In this document: piece after piece, positions 1 to 10,074 of the stretch
Layout: every line of letters begins with the position of its first letter
How positions within the stretch are numbered: the first letter of the stretch is position 1
Translations under genes and position numbers: made by a program
Notes under the pieces: model-generated
What the model was told of the DNA's origin: nothing
Seen by the model: the letters and a program-made list of their open reading frames with translations, nothing else
The model's database searches: none
NCBI RefSeq assembly: GCF_008629675.1
Contig: NZ_VWOX01000002.1
Location: forward strand, 186,001-250,000
Source of the DNA: Roseiconus nitratireducens
Lineage (GTDB): Bacteria; Planctomycetota; Planctomycetia; Pirellulales; Pirellulaceae
Length of the DNA: 64,000 nucleotides
Direction of reading: 5' to 3'

Positions 1-59
1 CATGGAATTCTGCCGCATCAACGCCAACATCCAAACCTGACCGCTGGACCGGGTCCAGC

Positions 60-300
60 GTCGATGACGGAGATTGGGGGCGTTGCCGCCAGAGCACAAA
101 CGGCGGGGCCTTCGGCCCGCCAATCCCGTGACCGATGGGGGCGATGCCCCGGCCGTTTGTTCCCAAACGATGTTCGACCGCCAGGCATTAACGACAGGGG
201 CAACGCCCCGTCCGTTTACCCAGCCCGGCCCAACGGGCCGGGAAAACGGCATCCCCATCCAACGCGAGGGCCAACGGCCCGGCCATTTGTTGTTTGATCG
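60..300. repeat. cluster of short GC-rich palindromes
   Basis: Several short imperfect or perfect palindromes follow one another here, for example GGGGCGATGCCCC, GGGGCAACGCCCC and CGGGGCCTTCGGCCCG, each followed by a related GGCCGTTTG/CCGTTTAC-like word. No convincing gene lies in bases 1-348. The cluster is downstream of the minus-strand membrane-protein gene and resembles the REP-like intergenic palindromes common in planctomycete genomes. A role as hairpin 3' ends is inference. Confidence 0.6.
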
Positions 301-348
301 CCGCCCTGCCCTTTTCGACGCCCTGCCCTTTTCGACGCCCTGCCCGTC

Positions 349-1731
349 TCAGCGTCCTGCTCGCCAACCCGCGATCGGCCCACAAATCCCGATCACGAAA
401 CTTCCCAAAACCGCCGGCAAGAAAATGGCCGCGGCATCGGCGAAACGGCCTAACGGAGGACTGGAAAGAATGATCAACGCGAGCTTGAAACCGGCATACG
501 TCAGCCCCACCAGCGTGAGCGCTGTCCAACCCTCCGGGACGTGCAACGGAGATCGATTGGGATGCATCGTGATTCGCACAACCAACGTCAGGCCCCCCAA
601 CAGAATCATTGCCAAAAAGACGGGATGCATGGCGATGTCGGCCACGATTCCCCACACCGCCCGACGCGCCGCAAGCGGCAGCCATCGCAAATACCCGCGC
701 CCATGGCTGGCCAGAATCTGACGGTTCATGGCTCCGATCCGGCGATGAACGCGAACATTGAACGGGTCGCCAGAGCCGCCGGCATCGCGGTCACGTTCCA
801 AATCCTGAGCGATCGGCAGAATCACGAAATAGTTGATCCGATCCCACTGCGCTTCCAGGGTCATCGTCGGCAGGCCGCCGTCGACCGGCAATTCATAACC
901 GTCCTGTTCCAAGCGGTCGGCCACCCGACTGGCAAGCTCGCCGCCGTCTCCCGAAAGTCCGCGAAGGGTCTGCGGAGAAACGGTCTGCACCAGCACCGCG
1001 GACAGGTTTTGGTGACCGAACGGAAGCAAACCGAATTCGCCCACGCGGACTTTTCGCAAAGCCATCCAGCTCAGTAAAGCAACCAGGACCACCGCGGCAA
1101 CCACGCAGCCGTGGTAACGGGGCCGCTGACGCGAGGACGTATCGCCGGCTGGGTCGGGGACAAGGCGGTCGTCATGCACCGCCAGCATCCAGCCGACGAC
1201 GGCAAACCAGGGAATCAAAAACAAATAGGCCGGTCGGACCGCGATGGTCAACAAACAACACACCCCGGCGGCAATCCAGACGGCTCTGGAGCCCGTCCGC
1301 GTTGCGTGCATCAATCCCACCGCGCAGATGACACCCAGGGATGCCGCCGGCGCATCGGTGCTGATCGTGCTCAGATGGTCGGCAGCGGTGCATCCGACCA
1401 GCACGCACAACGCTGCCATCCATGCGGCAGGCGCAGCCATCTGTCGCGCCAGCAATTCCTCGATCAACACCCACACCGCCAACACGTGCAGCAACAACTG
1501 CAACAGCGGCACGGCGTCCAGCCCGACGGTCAATTCAACCAGTCGCAAAAACAACGGGTAGCCAGGCGACCGGATCGACGACAGAGCCTGGTCGAGTGAT
1601 TCAAACGGATAGTCGACGTAGCTGGGGGTGTCGTTGACGGTGTGCACCGCCAGACGCCCCGAAACCGCCGCCAGCGTCAACCCGATCAACGCGAGCAGGG
1701 CAAATCGCAGCAGGCCGGCGCGGGACATCAT
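349..1731 (-). CDS. polytopic membrane protein, GT-C glycosyltransferase-like
   Basis: This 460-residue integral membrane protein has about ten hydrophobic segments spread over its length. The N-terminus has a transmembrane helix followed by an extracytoplasmic loop with D-T-P-S-Y and, about 25 residues on, R-S-P-G-Y-P-L-F-L. That arrangement (acidic loop, then RxPGYPLFL) is typical of GT-C fold, lipid-phosphosugar-dependent glycosyltransferases such as the ArnT/PMT-like and DUF2029-like groups, so a role in transferring sugar to envelope glycans is plausible but not shown. The start codon overlaps the stop of der by four bases (ATGA), so the two are probably co-transcribed and translationally coupled. 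Donor and acceptor cannot be read from the sequence, and a non-enzymatic membrane protein remains possible. Confidence 0.7.
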   Translation of the reverse strand: MMSRAGLLRFALLALIGLTLAAVSGRLAVHTVNDTPSYVDYPFESLDQALSSIRSPGYPLFLRLVELTVGLDAVPLLQLLLHVLAVWVLIEELLARQMAAPAAWMAALCVLVGCTAADHLSTISTDAPAASLGVICAVGLMHATRTGSRAVWIAAGVCCLLTIAVRPAYLFLIPWFAVVGWMLAVHDDRLVPDPAGDTSSRQRPRYHGCVVAAVVLVALLSWMALRKVRVGEFGLLPFGHQNLSAVLVQTVSPQTLRGLSGDGGELASRVADRLEQDGYELPVDGGLPTMTLEAQWDRINYFVILPIAQDLERDRDAGGSGDPFNVRVHRRIGAMNRQILASHGRGYLRWLPLAARRAVWGIVADIAMHPVFLAMILLGGLTLVVRITMHPNRSPLHVPEGWTALTLVGLTYAGFKLALIILSSPPLGRFADAAAIFLPAVLGSFVIGICGPIAGWRAGR

Positions 1732-3065
1732 CGATTGATCGCGTCCTGATCGTCAGCCCGCGTCCGCTTTTGCAGGTACAGCTTGATCGGCACTTCGCCG
1801 AATTTCAGATGATCCCGCAGGACGCTCAACAGGTAACGCCGATAATCCTTGCCGAACGCCTTGGGATCGTTGCACATGATCACGATCGTCGGCGGTTCGG
1901 TCGCGACTTGCGTCGCATAGAACAGTTTCGGTCGGCGGTTCTGGTACAGCGGCGGCTGGTGCGCTTCAATCGCCCCGCGCAGAAGCCGGTTCAGCTGGCC
2001 GGTCGAAACGCGCTGGCGAGCCTGTTTGAACAACATGCTGGAGTGGTTCAACAGGGCTTTCACGTTCTTGCCGGTTTGACCGGTGATGAACGCAATCGGC
2101 GCATACGCCAACGTCGGGAACTGTCCACGCAGGTAGCGGACCCAACGTTCGGTCGGGACGGTGCCGTGCAGTTGGTCCCACTTGTTGATCACAAAAATGC
2201 ACGGCTTGAAATTATCGATGACGTAGCCGACCAACTGCTTGTCGACCTTGCTGACCGTTTCATTGGCATCGAAAAACATCAGCACCACGTCGGCACGTCG
2301 GATACTCCGCTGCGCCCGGTGCATGCCGTAGAACTCCAAATCCGTGCGTTGACTTTTTCGCTTTCGCAAACCAGGCGTATCGATCGCGATAAACGTTTGG
2401 CCGTCCACTTCAAAGTGCACGTCGACGCTGTCACGCGTCGTCCCCGGCACTTCGCTGACGATCATCCGATCCGATTCGGCCAAGGTGTTGACGAAGGTAC
2501 TTTTGCCAACGTTTCGCCGACCGACGATCGTCAACTTCATCGTCGGCGTGTTGACCGATTGGTCGGTGGGAGGCAAGCGATCGCGGATCAATTCCAGCAA
2601 TTCGTCGCGATTCCGATTCTGAGTCGTGCTGACGGTGATCAACCTTCCGCGGCCCAACTTGTGAAACTCCTCCGCCAGCGTATCCTGGTGGGCCTGGTCG
2701 GATTTGTTGGCGACCAGAATCACCGGCCGCTCGACCCCGCGCAATCGTTCGACGACCAGTTCGTCCAGCGGCATCACGCCGGTTTGCACGTCGACCACCA
2801 ACAGGATGACGTCGGCCGTGTTGATCGCCATATCGATCTGACGCCGAACGTCGTCGGTCAGATCGTCCGGGTCTTCGATTCCCAGGCCCCCCGTGTCGGT
2901 CAGCTCAAAAAACACGTCCTCCGATTCGATCAGCGTCGTCATCCGATCCCGCGTCACGCCTTCGTAGTCATCCACGATCGCCAGACGCCGACGTGCCAGC
3001 CAATTGAACAGGCTGCTTTTTCCGACATTGGGTCGGCCGACGATCGCAACTTGGGGGACAGGCAT
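1728..3065 (-). CDS. der: ribosome-associated GTPase Der (EngA)
   Basis: Der is a double-GTPase needed for maturation of the 50S ribosomal subunit. The 445-residue protein has the family's usual length and order: G domain 1 (P-loop GRPNVGKS at residues 10-17, DTGG switch II, NKSD), G domain 2 (GRRNVGKS near residue 183, DTPG, NKWD) and a C-terminal KH-like RNA-binding domain. The second P-loop has an Arg-Arg where GRPNVGKS is usual, a conservative change. It is first of a two-gene minus-strand unit with the membrane protein downstream (four-base overlap). The 180-base gap to the divergent uracil-DNA glycosylase gene must hold its promoter; I see no clear boxes. Assignment is secure. Confidence 0.97.
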   Translation of the reverse strand: MPVPQVAIVGRPNVGKSSLFNWLARRRLAIVDDYEGVTRDRMTTLIESEDVFFELTDTGGLGIEDPDDLTDDVRRQIDMAINTADVILLVVDVQTGVMPLDELVVERLRGVERPVILVANKSDQAHQDTLAEEFHKLGRGRLITVSTTQNRNRDELLELIRDRLPPTDQSVNTPTMKLTIVGRRNVGKSTFVNTLAESDRMIVSEVPGTTRDSVDVHFEVDGQTFIAIDTPGLRKRKSQRTDLEFYGMHRAQRSIRRADVVLMFFDANETVSKVDKQLVGYVIDNFKPCIFVINKWDQLHGTVPTERWVRYLRGQFPTLAYAPIAFITGQTGKNVKALLNHSSMLFKQARQRVSTGQLNRLLRGAIEAHQPPLYQNRRPKLFYATQVATEPPTIVIMCNDPKAFGKDYRRYLLSVLRDHLKFGEVPIKLYLQKRTRADDQDAINR

Positions 3066-3246
3066 GGAATCAACGCGTCAAAGCGACAAAAACGGTAGAA
3101 ACAGGCGATTGGGCAGTGTAAACGCCACGCTTGGAATCCAGTAGGGCCGGCAATCAATCCCCGAGACGTTTCCCCAGGTGTTTCGACCCGGCACCCAATT
3201 CCCCCGACCGTTGGCAGCCGCGTGTCATTGTGTTATCCCATGGATC

Positions 3247-4197
3247 ATGTCGGACACGAAACCATCCCCCGAGTCTCCTGATCCCGCCGCGACGCTGCGT
3301 CAGGCCGCCGGGCTGGCGGAACATCTGGGCCGGATCGGCGCTCAGTGGCTGCCCGTCGCCCAACCGGATCAGGTTCAAAAATTGGCGGCGCAATTCGCAT
3401 CGCCGTCACCGCCAGAAACTCCAGCCGAACCGGTTTCGAAAGCGGCTTCTTCACAAGCCGCAGCCTCGCCGCGACCGGCCGCGTCGTCGCCCGAGCAGCG
3501 TCCCGAGCAGCGACCCGAGCAGCGTCCCGAGCAGCGTCCCGAGCAGCGACCCGACGGGAAAGCGTCCGCGCACCGTCTTCCCGAGGATGATTCGTCTGGA
3601 CGTCAACCCTATCCCGGTGATCCGTTGCCGGAACCGCAGCGTGCTCAACGCCTGTCGGATCTTTCGGAGCGTGTCGCGGCCTGCACTCGCTGCGAACAAT
3701 TGGTCCAATGTCGCACCAAAACGGTCTTCGGGGAGGGCCACGTCAATCCGCGTGTCGTCTTCTTTGGCGAAGGCCCCGGACGTGAAGAGGACTTGTCCGG
3801 GCGACCGTTTGTGGGCCGAGCCGGACAACTGCTGACGAAGATGATCGAGGCCTGCAAGTTCGATCGGCAGGACGTGTACATCATGAACACGGTCAAATGC
3901 CGACCGCCCAACAACCGCAACCCCGAGCCGACCGAAATCGAAAACTGTCGCGAGTACTTCGAGGCCCAGTTGGAGTTGTTGCGGCCGGAATACGTTGTCT
4001 GTTTGGGGTTGGTCGCCGCCCAGGCCTTGTTGCGCACCAAACTGTCCGTCGGACGGTTGCGAGGAAAGTTCCACCAACACTTTGACAGCAAAGTGCTCGT
4101 CACCTACCACCCCGCATACCTGTTACGCACTCCGGCCGCGAAAAAAGCGGCGTGGGACGACTTGCAGCTGATGTTGCGCGATGCGGGACTGATGTGA
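3247..4197 (+). CDS. family 4 uracil-DNA glycosylase (4Fe-4S)
   Basis: The protein excises uracil from DNA in base-excision repair. Family 4 enzymes carry a 4Fe-4S cluster, and the ligands are visible: Cys146 and Cys149 (C-T-R-C), Cys218 (VKCRPPNNRNP) and Cys234 (ENCREYF). The active-site motif GEGPGREED and the late HPAYLLR motif are both present. The ATG at 3247 is preferred over an in-frame codon at 3178 because the 23 extra residues look non-coding; it gives 316 residues. The first ~135 residues are a low-complexity Pro/Ala/Gln linker absent from compact family members, including five PEQR tandem repeats (residues 82-101). Motif I is GEGPG rather than the more usual GEAPG. The gene stands alone on the plus strand, divergent from der. 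Confidence 0.92.
   Translation: MSDTKPSPESPDPAATLRQAAGLAEHLGRIGAQWLPVAQPDQVQKLAAQFASPSPPETPAEPVSKAASSQAAASPRPAASSPEQRPEQRPEQRPEQRPEQRPDGKASAHRLPEDDSSGRQPYPGDPLPEPQRAQRLSDLSERVAACTRCEQLVQCRTKTVFGEGHVNPRVVFFGEGPGREEDLSGRPFVGRAGQLLTKMIEACKFDRQDVYIMNTVKCRPPNNRNPEPTEIENCREYFEAQLELLRPEYVVCLGLVAAQALLRTKLSVGRLRGKFHQHFDSKVLVTYHPAYLLRTPAAKKAAWDDLQLMLRDAGLM
3490..3549 (+). repeat. 12-bp tandem repeat, 5 units, inside glycosylase linker
   Basis: Five consecutive 12-base units (CCCGAGCAGCGT with T/A variation in the last position) encode PEQR five times in the disordered N-terminal part of the uracil-DNA glycosylase. The frame is kept and the unit is a multiple of three, so copy-number change would only alter linker length. 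Confidence 0.9.
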
Positions 4198-4331
4198 GCT
4201 CGAAAAACTCGTCTTGACCGATTTTGGGATACGAGAACAATTCGAACCCTCACGAGGATTCACGCGGGTGAAAGGATCGCCTGCCGCTCGTGAAGGTTAC
4301 GATTGATCACGATGTGCACGGAGGCCATCCT

Positions 4332-6020
4332 ATGCGACATGCGCTGGACGCTGCTGCGAACGTTTCTCTTCGCACTCATCTGCCGGACCAAGTCCCGCAA
4401 GACCCAACGATTGGCCAACCGCTTTCCCGCGGTCCGCAGCCGATCCCGGTCACTTCAGTTTCGGTCGAGCAAGGCTTCGCATCGGCTTCGGACCATTCGT
4501 GCTTGGAAGACGCGTGCTTGGACGACCAGGCCCCGGTCTACCTGAGCAGCGTGCTCGGAAACGCCAAGTTTTTCGGCGGCACCGACCTCGTTTGGACGCA
4601 GGCCGCACCCTCGGCGTCAGAGTGCACCACTGGCGATGTGGTCGTCTTTCGGATCGGCACCGATGACCCCAGCGAGACGATCGCCCAAGCGTTGGCACGA
4701 GGGGCCAGCGGCATCCTGACCGAACAAATCTTGCCCTGCCCTCTGCCGCAGTGCGTGGTCGGCAGCGCGGATCGAGCGTTGGCGGAAATCGCTTCGCATG
4801 TCTGCCTACGTCCGGATCGCAAACTTTTGACTATTGGAGTGGTCGGAAACAGCGGCAAGACATCCACTTGTCTGCTGACGGCCTCCCTTTCCGCCGCAGC
4901 CGGGTTCCGCACGGCATACCAGTGCGACCTGGGATCCAGCGACGGCGTCGTGGAGTCGACGGCAGCGGATCGCGTCCCGGCAGGGGCCGATCTGATTTAT
5001 TGGTTGGAAGAAGCACGCGATTGCATGAGCGAGCTGGCCGTGATTGAAGTCAGCGAACGGGCAGCCCGCGACGGTTGCTACGACGCGATGCAATTCGATG
5101 TCCTGATCGTTGCCGGACGCAGCGAGTTGGCCGACGACTTCGGCCCGTCGGGGCTGCAATGCATGCTCGATCGCCTGACACCCAGCGGCGTCGTCATCGC
5201 CCCCGAGCAGGATGCCAAAACCCGACGCGCCATCGAACAGACCGAGGCCAAGCACCTGTTCTATGGCACGCAAACCTCCAGCGAATTCGGAGCGGTGGTG
5301 TTGGACCAATCCGGCGGAATGTCGACCCTGATGCTTTCGGCCGGTGACACCACCGCCTTGATGGAAACCCCGCTCTGCGGCGAAGCCATGGCAGCCAACA
5401 TCGGCGCGGCGATGACACTGGGATCCTTGCTGGGCACGTCCCTTCACAAAATTGCCGGCTACCTTTCGAAGCTCCGGTCGATCCCGGGCCGGGGCCAACG
5501 GTTGGTTGATTTCGGCCGGTCGACCGTGGTGCTGGAAACCGGTGGTGCGGTGGACCGAGTTCGCCAAGCGTTGCAAACGGCCAAGGCCACCGGCGTGGGA
5601 GGCCGAATCTGGTGCGTCCTGGCCGTCGGTCAGACGATGTCAAACGAAACCCTGGCCCAGTATGGTCGCTGCATCGAACGCCACGCACACCAATGCGTGG
5701 TCACCTCCCGCCCCGGTGGATCGAATGCCTTTCTGCAGAGCACCCATCAATTGCTGGACGGCGTCAAGCATTGCGCGGCGATCCGCATGGTGGCCGACCC
5801 GACCGATGCGATCAGCTGGGTGCTCCGCCAAAGCGGTCCGCGCGACACCGTCGTGATCATCACCAACGCACCGGCGGGATCGCCACAGCAGGGACGTTTG
5901 GAACTGCAACAGGTCGAACGGCTGGTTGATTCCGTCCGGGAATCGATGGAAGTCGCCGAGGATGCGGCAGCCGAGGACACTCCCGAAGGCACCAAGGTCA
6001 CGCTGAAACTGTTCAAGTAG
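4332..6020 (+). CDS. Mur ligase family protein, atypical
   Basis: The 562-residue protein has the three-part plan of Mur ligases: an N-terminal MurE/MurF-like domain (LGNAKFFGG, then DVVVFRIGTDDP at about residues 70-125), a central ATPase domain with the P-loop VVGNSGKTST near residue 170, and a C-terminal ligase domain (RSIPGRGQRL, then a weak Rossmann-like part). Mur ligases join amino acids or peptides to UDP-MurNAc precursors using ATP. Here the usual GTNGKT is GNSGKT and the later catalytic motifs are hard to see, so the substrate cannot be assigned and it may not be a true peptidoglycan ligase. ATG 4332 is chosen over GTG 4290 because GGAGG lies seven bases upstream. It follows the glycosylase gene by 134 bases. 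Confidence 0.75.
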   Translation: MRHALDAAANVSLRTHLPDQVPQDPTIGQPLSRGPQPIPVTSVSVEQGFASASDHSCLEDACLDDQAPVYLSSVLGNAKFFGGTDLVWTQAAPSASECTTGDVVVFRIGTDDPSETIAQALARGASGILTEQILPCPLPQCVVGSADRALAEIASHVCLRPDRKLLTIGVVGNSGKTSTCLLTASLSAAAGFRTAYQCDLGSSDGVVESTAADRVPAGADLIYWLEEARDCMSELAVIEVSERAARDGCYDAMQFDVLIVAGRSELADDFGPSGLQCMLDRLTPSGVVIAPEQDAKTRRAIEQTEAKHLFYGTQTSSEFGAVVLDQSGGMSTLMLSAGDTTALMETPLCGEAMAANIGAAMTLGSLLGTSLHKIAGYLSKLRSIPGRGQRLVDFGRSTVVLETGGAVDRVRQALQTAKATGVGGRIWCVLAVGQTMSNETLAQYGRCIERHAHQCVVTSRPGGSNAFLQSTHQLLDGVKHCAAIRMVADPTDAISWVLRQSGPRDTVVIITNAPAGSPQQGRLELQQVERLVDSVRESMEVAEDAAAEDTPEGTKVTLKLFK

Positions 6021-6046
6021 CATTTCAAGACGGCGGCACAACCAAC

Positions 6047-6134
6047 GTAGCCACCGTCGCCAGACGGTGGCTCTTAACCTAGACACCGTTGCCAGATGGT
6101 GGCTCTTGAAGTAGACACCGTCGCCAGACGGTGG
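6047..6134. repeat. three tandem copies of the CCACCGTC-hairpin repeat
   Basis: Three copies of a 24-base unit start at 6047, 6079 and 6111 (32-base spacing). The core is a perfect palindrome, CCACCGTC-GCCA-GACGGTGG, preceded by GTAG or its variants; the middle copy has compensating changes (ACACCGTT...AGATGGTGG). A degenerate partial copy follows to about 6185. The array sits between the convergent Mur-ligase-like and ribH genes, where a hairpin could act in RNA 3'-end formation. The same unit recurs at 21.1, 33.3 and 37.5 kb. Confidence 0.9.
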
Positions 6135-6207
6135 TGCACGCGAGACGCGATGTGGTGAACACCAAACGGTGGTGCACGCCAGACGCGATGCTTGCCGCGG
6201 TGTCCGG

Positions 6208-6685
6208 CTACGCCAACTTCGCTGCCAACCGCAGCAATTCCACCATGGCTTCGGCGGCCTCGTTTCCCTTGTTACCGACGGTGCCGCCGCTCCGCTGCAA
6301 CGCCTGTTCGAGCGTGTTGCAGGTCAGCAGTCCAAAACCGATCGGCTTTCGGGTCTTCAAACCCAGCTGCATGATCGCTTCGCTGACGGCGCGGTTGATG
6401 TGTTCGTCATGCGTCGTTTCGCCCTTGATCACGCAGCCCAGCGTGACAGCGCCGATTACCGCCGGCTGGTCCAGCAGTTCGGCGGTGACCAGCGGCAACT
6501 CCCAGGCGCCGGGGACCCGCACGATCTTCAGATCGCTTGCCGCGAAACCGGCCTCAGTCAGCGTTTCCACGCTGCCCTGCACCAAAGCATCGCAAATGCC
6601 GGCGTTGTAGCGGCTGGCCACGATGGCAACCGTCCCGCGTGGCAGTTCGCCCGCGAGCCCGGTGATTTCGTCTCCGGATTTCACC

Positions 6686-6696
<11 letters not shown>
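6208..6696 (-). CDS. ribH: 6,7-dimethyl-8-ribityllumazine synthase
   Basis: Lumazine synthase condenses 5-amino-6-ribitylamino-uracil with 3,4-dihydroxy-2-butanone 4-phosphate, the penultimate step of riboflavin synthesis, in the cytoplasm. The 162-residue length is typical. Visible landmarks are SRYN near the N-terminus, VPGAWELPL, the substrate loop [14 protein letters not shown] containing the catalytic His, and [12 protein letters not shown]. The start overlaps the 3' end of rho by 11 bases on the same strand, so it is read from the rho transcript and probably coupled to it. No riboflavin synthase or FMN riboswitch is near, so the other rib genes are elsewhere. Confidence 0.97.
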
Positions 6697-8200
<1,504 letters not shown>

Positions 8201-8501
8201 GGTCGTGGTGCCGCGGAGGGCACATCGAAAGATAAGGAGCGTTGACGGTGAAGTCGACGGAAAGGTGGGATGCGAAAGAGGCGGGAGGAGAGAAGGAAAA
8301 AGGAGGTGCGTGTCCTTTTGCACGACCCCGGACCGCTCGCACGGTGATCGGAGGCGGGACTTCCTGCCCGACATTGTTCGCGGCAAAACGTTCGCGGCAA
8401 AACTGCTCTCCGGACCCCACTGTAATCAAAGCGTTCCGGTCCAAAAACCGATTCGCTTGGCGGACGTCCCGAATCGCTTGGGCTCCCCGTGGGAAACAAA
8501 C
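8201..8501 (-). promoter_or_regulatory. rho leader with C/U-rich rut-like stretch
   Basis: This 301-base gap between coaE and rho holds no gene. Read in the rho direction it contains a long, nearly G-free pyrimidine stretch (about 8256-8309: CACCTCC, then C/T runs, CCTCCCGCC, CATCCCACC). Unstructured C-rich, G-poor RNA is what Rho binds, and rho leaders in other bacteria carry autoregulatory termination sites. A feedback site is therefore plausible. I saw no clear sigma-70 boxes. Confidence 0.45.
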
Positions 8502-9209
8502 TCAATCGGGATAGTCGGATTTACAGTGTCGATCACTCGCCGGATCACTGGAATGAGCGCCGGTCGGTCGACCACTTGTGCCGCGTAACTCCTTCGACTC
8601 TATCGGATTGATTCTACCGAGCAAATCCCATTCGCGTTCAACAATTTCGGCCAAAGCCTTTAAGGTCGAATCATTTCGCATAACAAGATTGCTGAGTCGC
8701 GATTTCGTCTCTATCGCCAATTGATTGGATTCGCGGCGGTCCAATTCCAAACTGTCCCAGCCACGGTCCCGTGCTCGCGTCAGGCGGTTTTCTCGCGTGG
8801 CGTCGACACACCAGATGGCGTCACAGGCCAGATCCCACCCCGATTCGAACAACAGCGGCACATCCAGCAGGGCGGCTCGTTTGCGACAATCAGCCGCTGA
8901 TTCGATCCGCCGCATGATCTCCAGACGGGTCCGCGGGTGCACGAGCGATTCCAGAAAACGTCGCGCCGCGTGCTGCTCGGGTTGATCCCCGAACACAAGA
9001 TTCGCGATCGCCTTGCGGTTGACCGTTTGATCCTCCGACAGGACCTGTGGGCCGAACCGCTCGCGTAGTTGTTGCACCACTTCGGGACGGCCCAGACACT
9101 CGCGGGCAATCAGGTCGGCGTTGATCCATTCGGCGCCCCATTGCTGCAACAGCGAAGCCACCGTCGACTTGCCGCCGGCCGGCGTTCCGACGATCCCCAG
9201 CACGATCAC
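8502..9209 (-). CDS. coaE: dephospho-CoA kinase
   Basis: CoaE phosphorylates the 3'-hydroxyl of dephospho-CoA with ATP, the last step of coenzyme A synthesis. The N-terminus has the P-loop GIVGTPAGGKST, followed by the INADLIA segment (Asp of the substrate site), the LVHPRTRLEI region and LLDVPLLFESGWD, all typical. The start is taken as the GTG at 9209, whose GTGA overlaps the stop of the zinc-ribbon gene by four bases; an ATG at 9242 would add 11 residues (MPGLRGLAVRQ) not needed by the fold. This gives 235 residues, with a C-terminal tail of about 30 residues beyond the usual family length of about 200. It is third in the acyl-CoA synthetase/zinc-ribbon/coaE run. Confidence 0.93.
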   Translation of the reverse strand: MIVLGIVGTPAGGKSTVASLLQQWGAEWINADLIARECLGRPEVVQQLRERFGPQVLSEDQTVNRKAIANLVFGDQPEQHAARRFLESLVHPRTRLEIMRRIESAADCRKRAALLDVPLLFESGWDLACDAIWCVDATRENRLTRARDRGWDSLELDRRESNQLAIETKSRLSNLVMRNDSTLKALAEIVEREWDLLGRINPIESKELRGTSGRPTGAHSSDPASDRHCKSDYPD

Positions 9210-9922
9210 TTGACGTACAGCCAGGCCGCGCAGGCCGGGCATTCGACCAGGAATTGCAGCCGCAACCGGTCAAGCATCTGCGTGGTCAACGTTTGATTGC
9301 ATCCGCCGCAGGAGCCCTCTTCGACCGGCGCCAGAAATTCGTCGCCTCGGGATTCGTACAGTCGCCGGTACTCGCTGCGGGCGGTCGCAGGAATCTCCTT
9401 TTCGGCCTTCTCCAATTCCGCGTGAATGTACTCCAAATCGCCTCGAACCACTTCGGTCCGGTTCTCAATCTCTTTAACCCGCTTCTGGTGCTCTTCGGTC
9501 TTTTGTTTCAACGTCGCTTCGGCCTGCTTGACGGTGGCGTTCAGTTCGTCAATGCGCTCCAAAGCCTCCAGGATTTCATCGCTCTGCACACTGTTGGCTT
9601 GCTGATCGGCGGCAATCTGTTCCTTCAGCAAGTTGTACTCCTTGTTGCTCGCCGCGGTGTTCAGCTTGGCTTTCAGGTCTTCGATGCGATCCTCGCGGCT
9701 TTTCAACTGCAACTGCTTCTCGTCGCATGCGACCGTGGCGGACTTGACGTCGTCTCGCGCTTTCTGCAAAGCCGCCGTCGCCTCGGCCACCAGATTCTCC
9801 CCCGCCCGGATCTGACGCGGCGCTCGTTCCAACTGACCTTCCAGATCGGCAACTTGCGAATGCAACGAATGCAACCGCCGCAACAGGTCACTGGGGAATT
9901 GCGTCTTCTGGTCAAGGGCCAT
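9206..9922 (-). CDS. C4-type zinc-ribbon coiled-coil protein
   Basis: The protein is a long antiparallel coiled coil (about residues 15-180, rich in E/K/Q/A heptads such as LKAKLNTAASNKEYNLLKEQI) ending in a zinc ribbon with C-G-G-C and C-P-A-C pairs (GSCGGCNQTL...VECPACAAWLYVK). This is the CdsZ/DUF164 family, found widely in bacteria; a link to nucleic-acid or ribosome processes has been suggested, but no clear function is known. ATG 9922 (MALDQK) gives 238 residues in the family's usual frame. An upstream ATG at 10078 has an ATGA overlap with the synthetase gene and would add 52 low-complexity residues, so either could be used. The stop overlaps the coaE start. Confidence 0.82.
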   Translation of the reverse strand: MALDQKTQFPSDLLRRLHSLHSQVADLEGQLERAPRQIRAGENLVAEATAALQKARDDVKSATVACDEKQLQLKSREDRIEDLKAKLNTAASNKEYNLLKEQIAADQQANSVQSDEILEALERIDELNATVKQAEATLKQKTEEHQKRVKEIENRTEVVRGDLEYIHAELEKAEKEIPATARSEYRRLYESRGDEFLAPVEEGSCGGCNQTLTTQMLDRLRLQFLVECPACAAWLYVK

Positions 9923-10074
9923 GAAACTGGGGTCCGTTGGGGTGAGCAAACGTTGGATTTCCGTCCGAATCCAACCGCGTCTGTCAATCATACCGGTTGG
10001 GGACCGACCTGCGGAACCGGACGCAGCTGCGAGCTTCCTCTCCGGCGACGACTCCTTGACCGCCTTTACCCGGA

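Noticed and set aside
74..721. 215-codon plus-strand frame at the window start
   Set aside because: It is antisense to the membrane-protein gene and crosses the palindrome cluster; composition is Arg/Pro/His-rich with no similarity.
1770..3098. 442-codon frame opposite der
   Set aside because: Exact antisense of a certain Der gene with a His/Gln/Arg-rich product; a typical high-GC shadow.
8201..8386. 62-residue N-terminal extension of Rho
   Set aside because: Its translation comes from pyrimidine runs and does not resemble Rho; MQSNRP at 8200 fits better.
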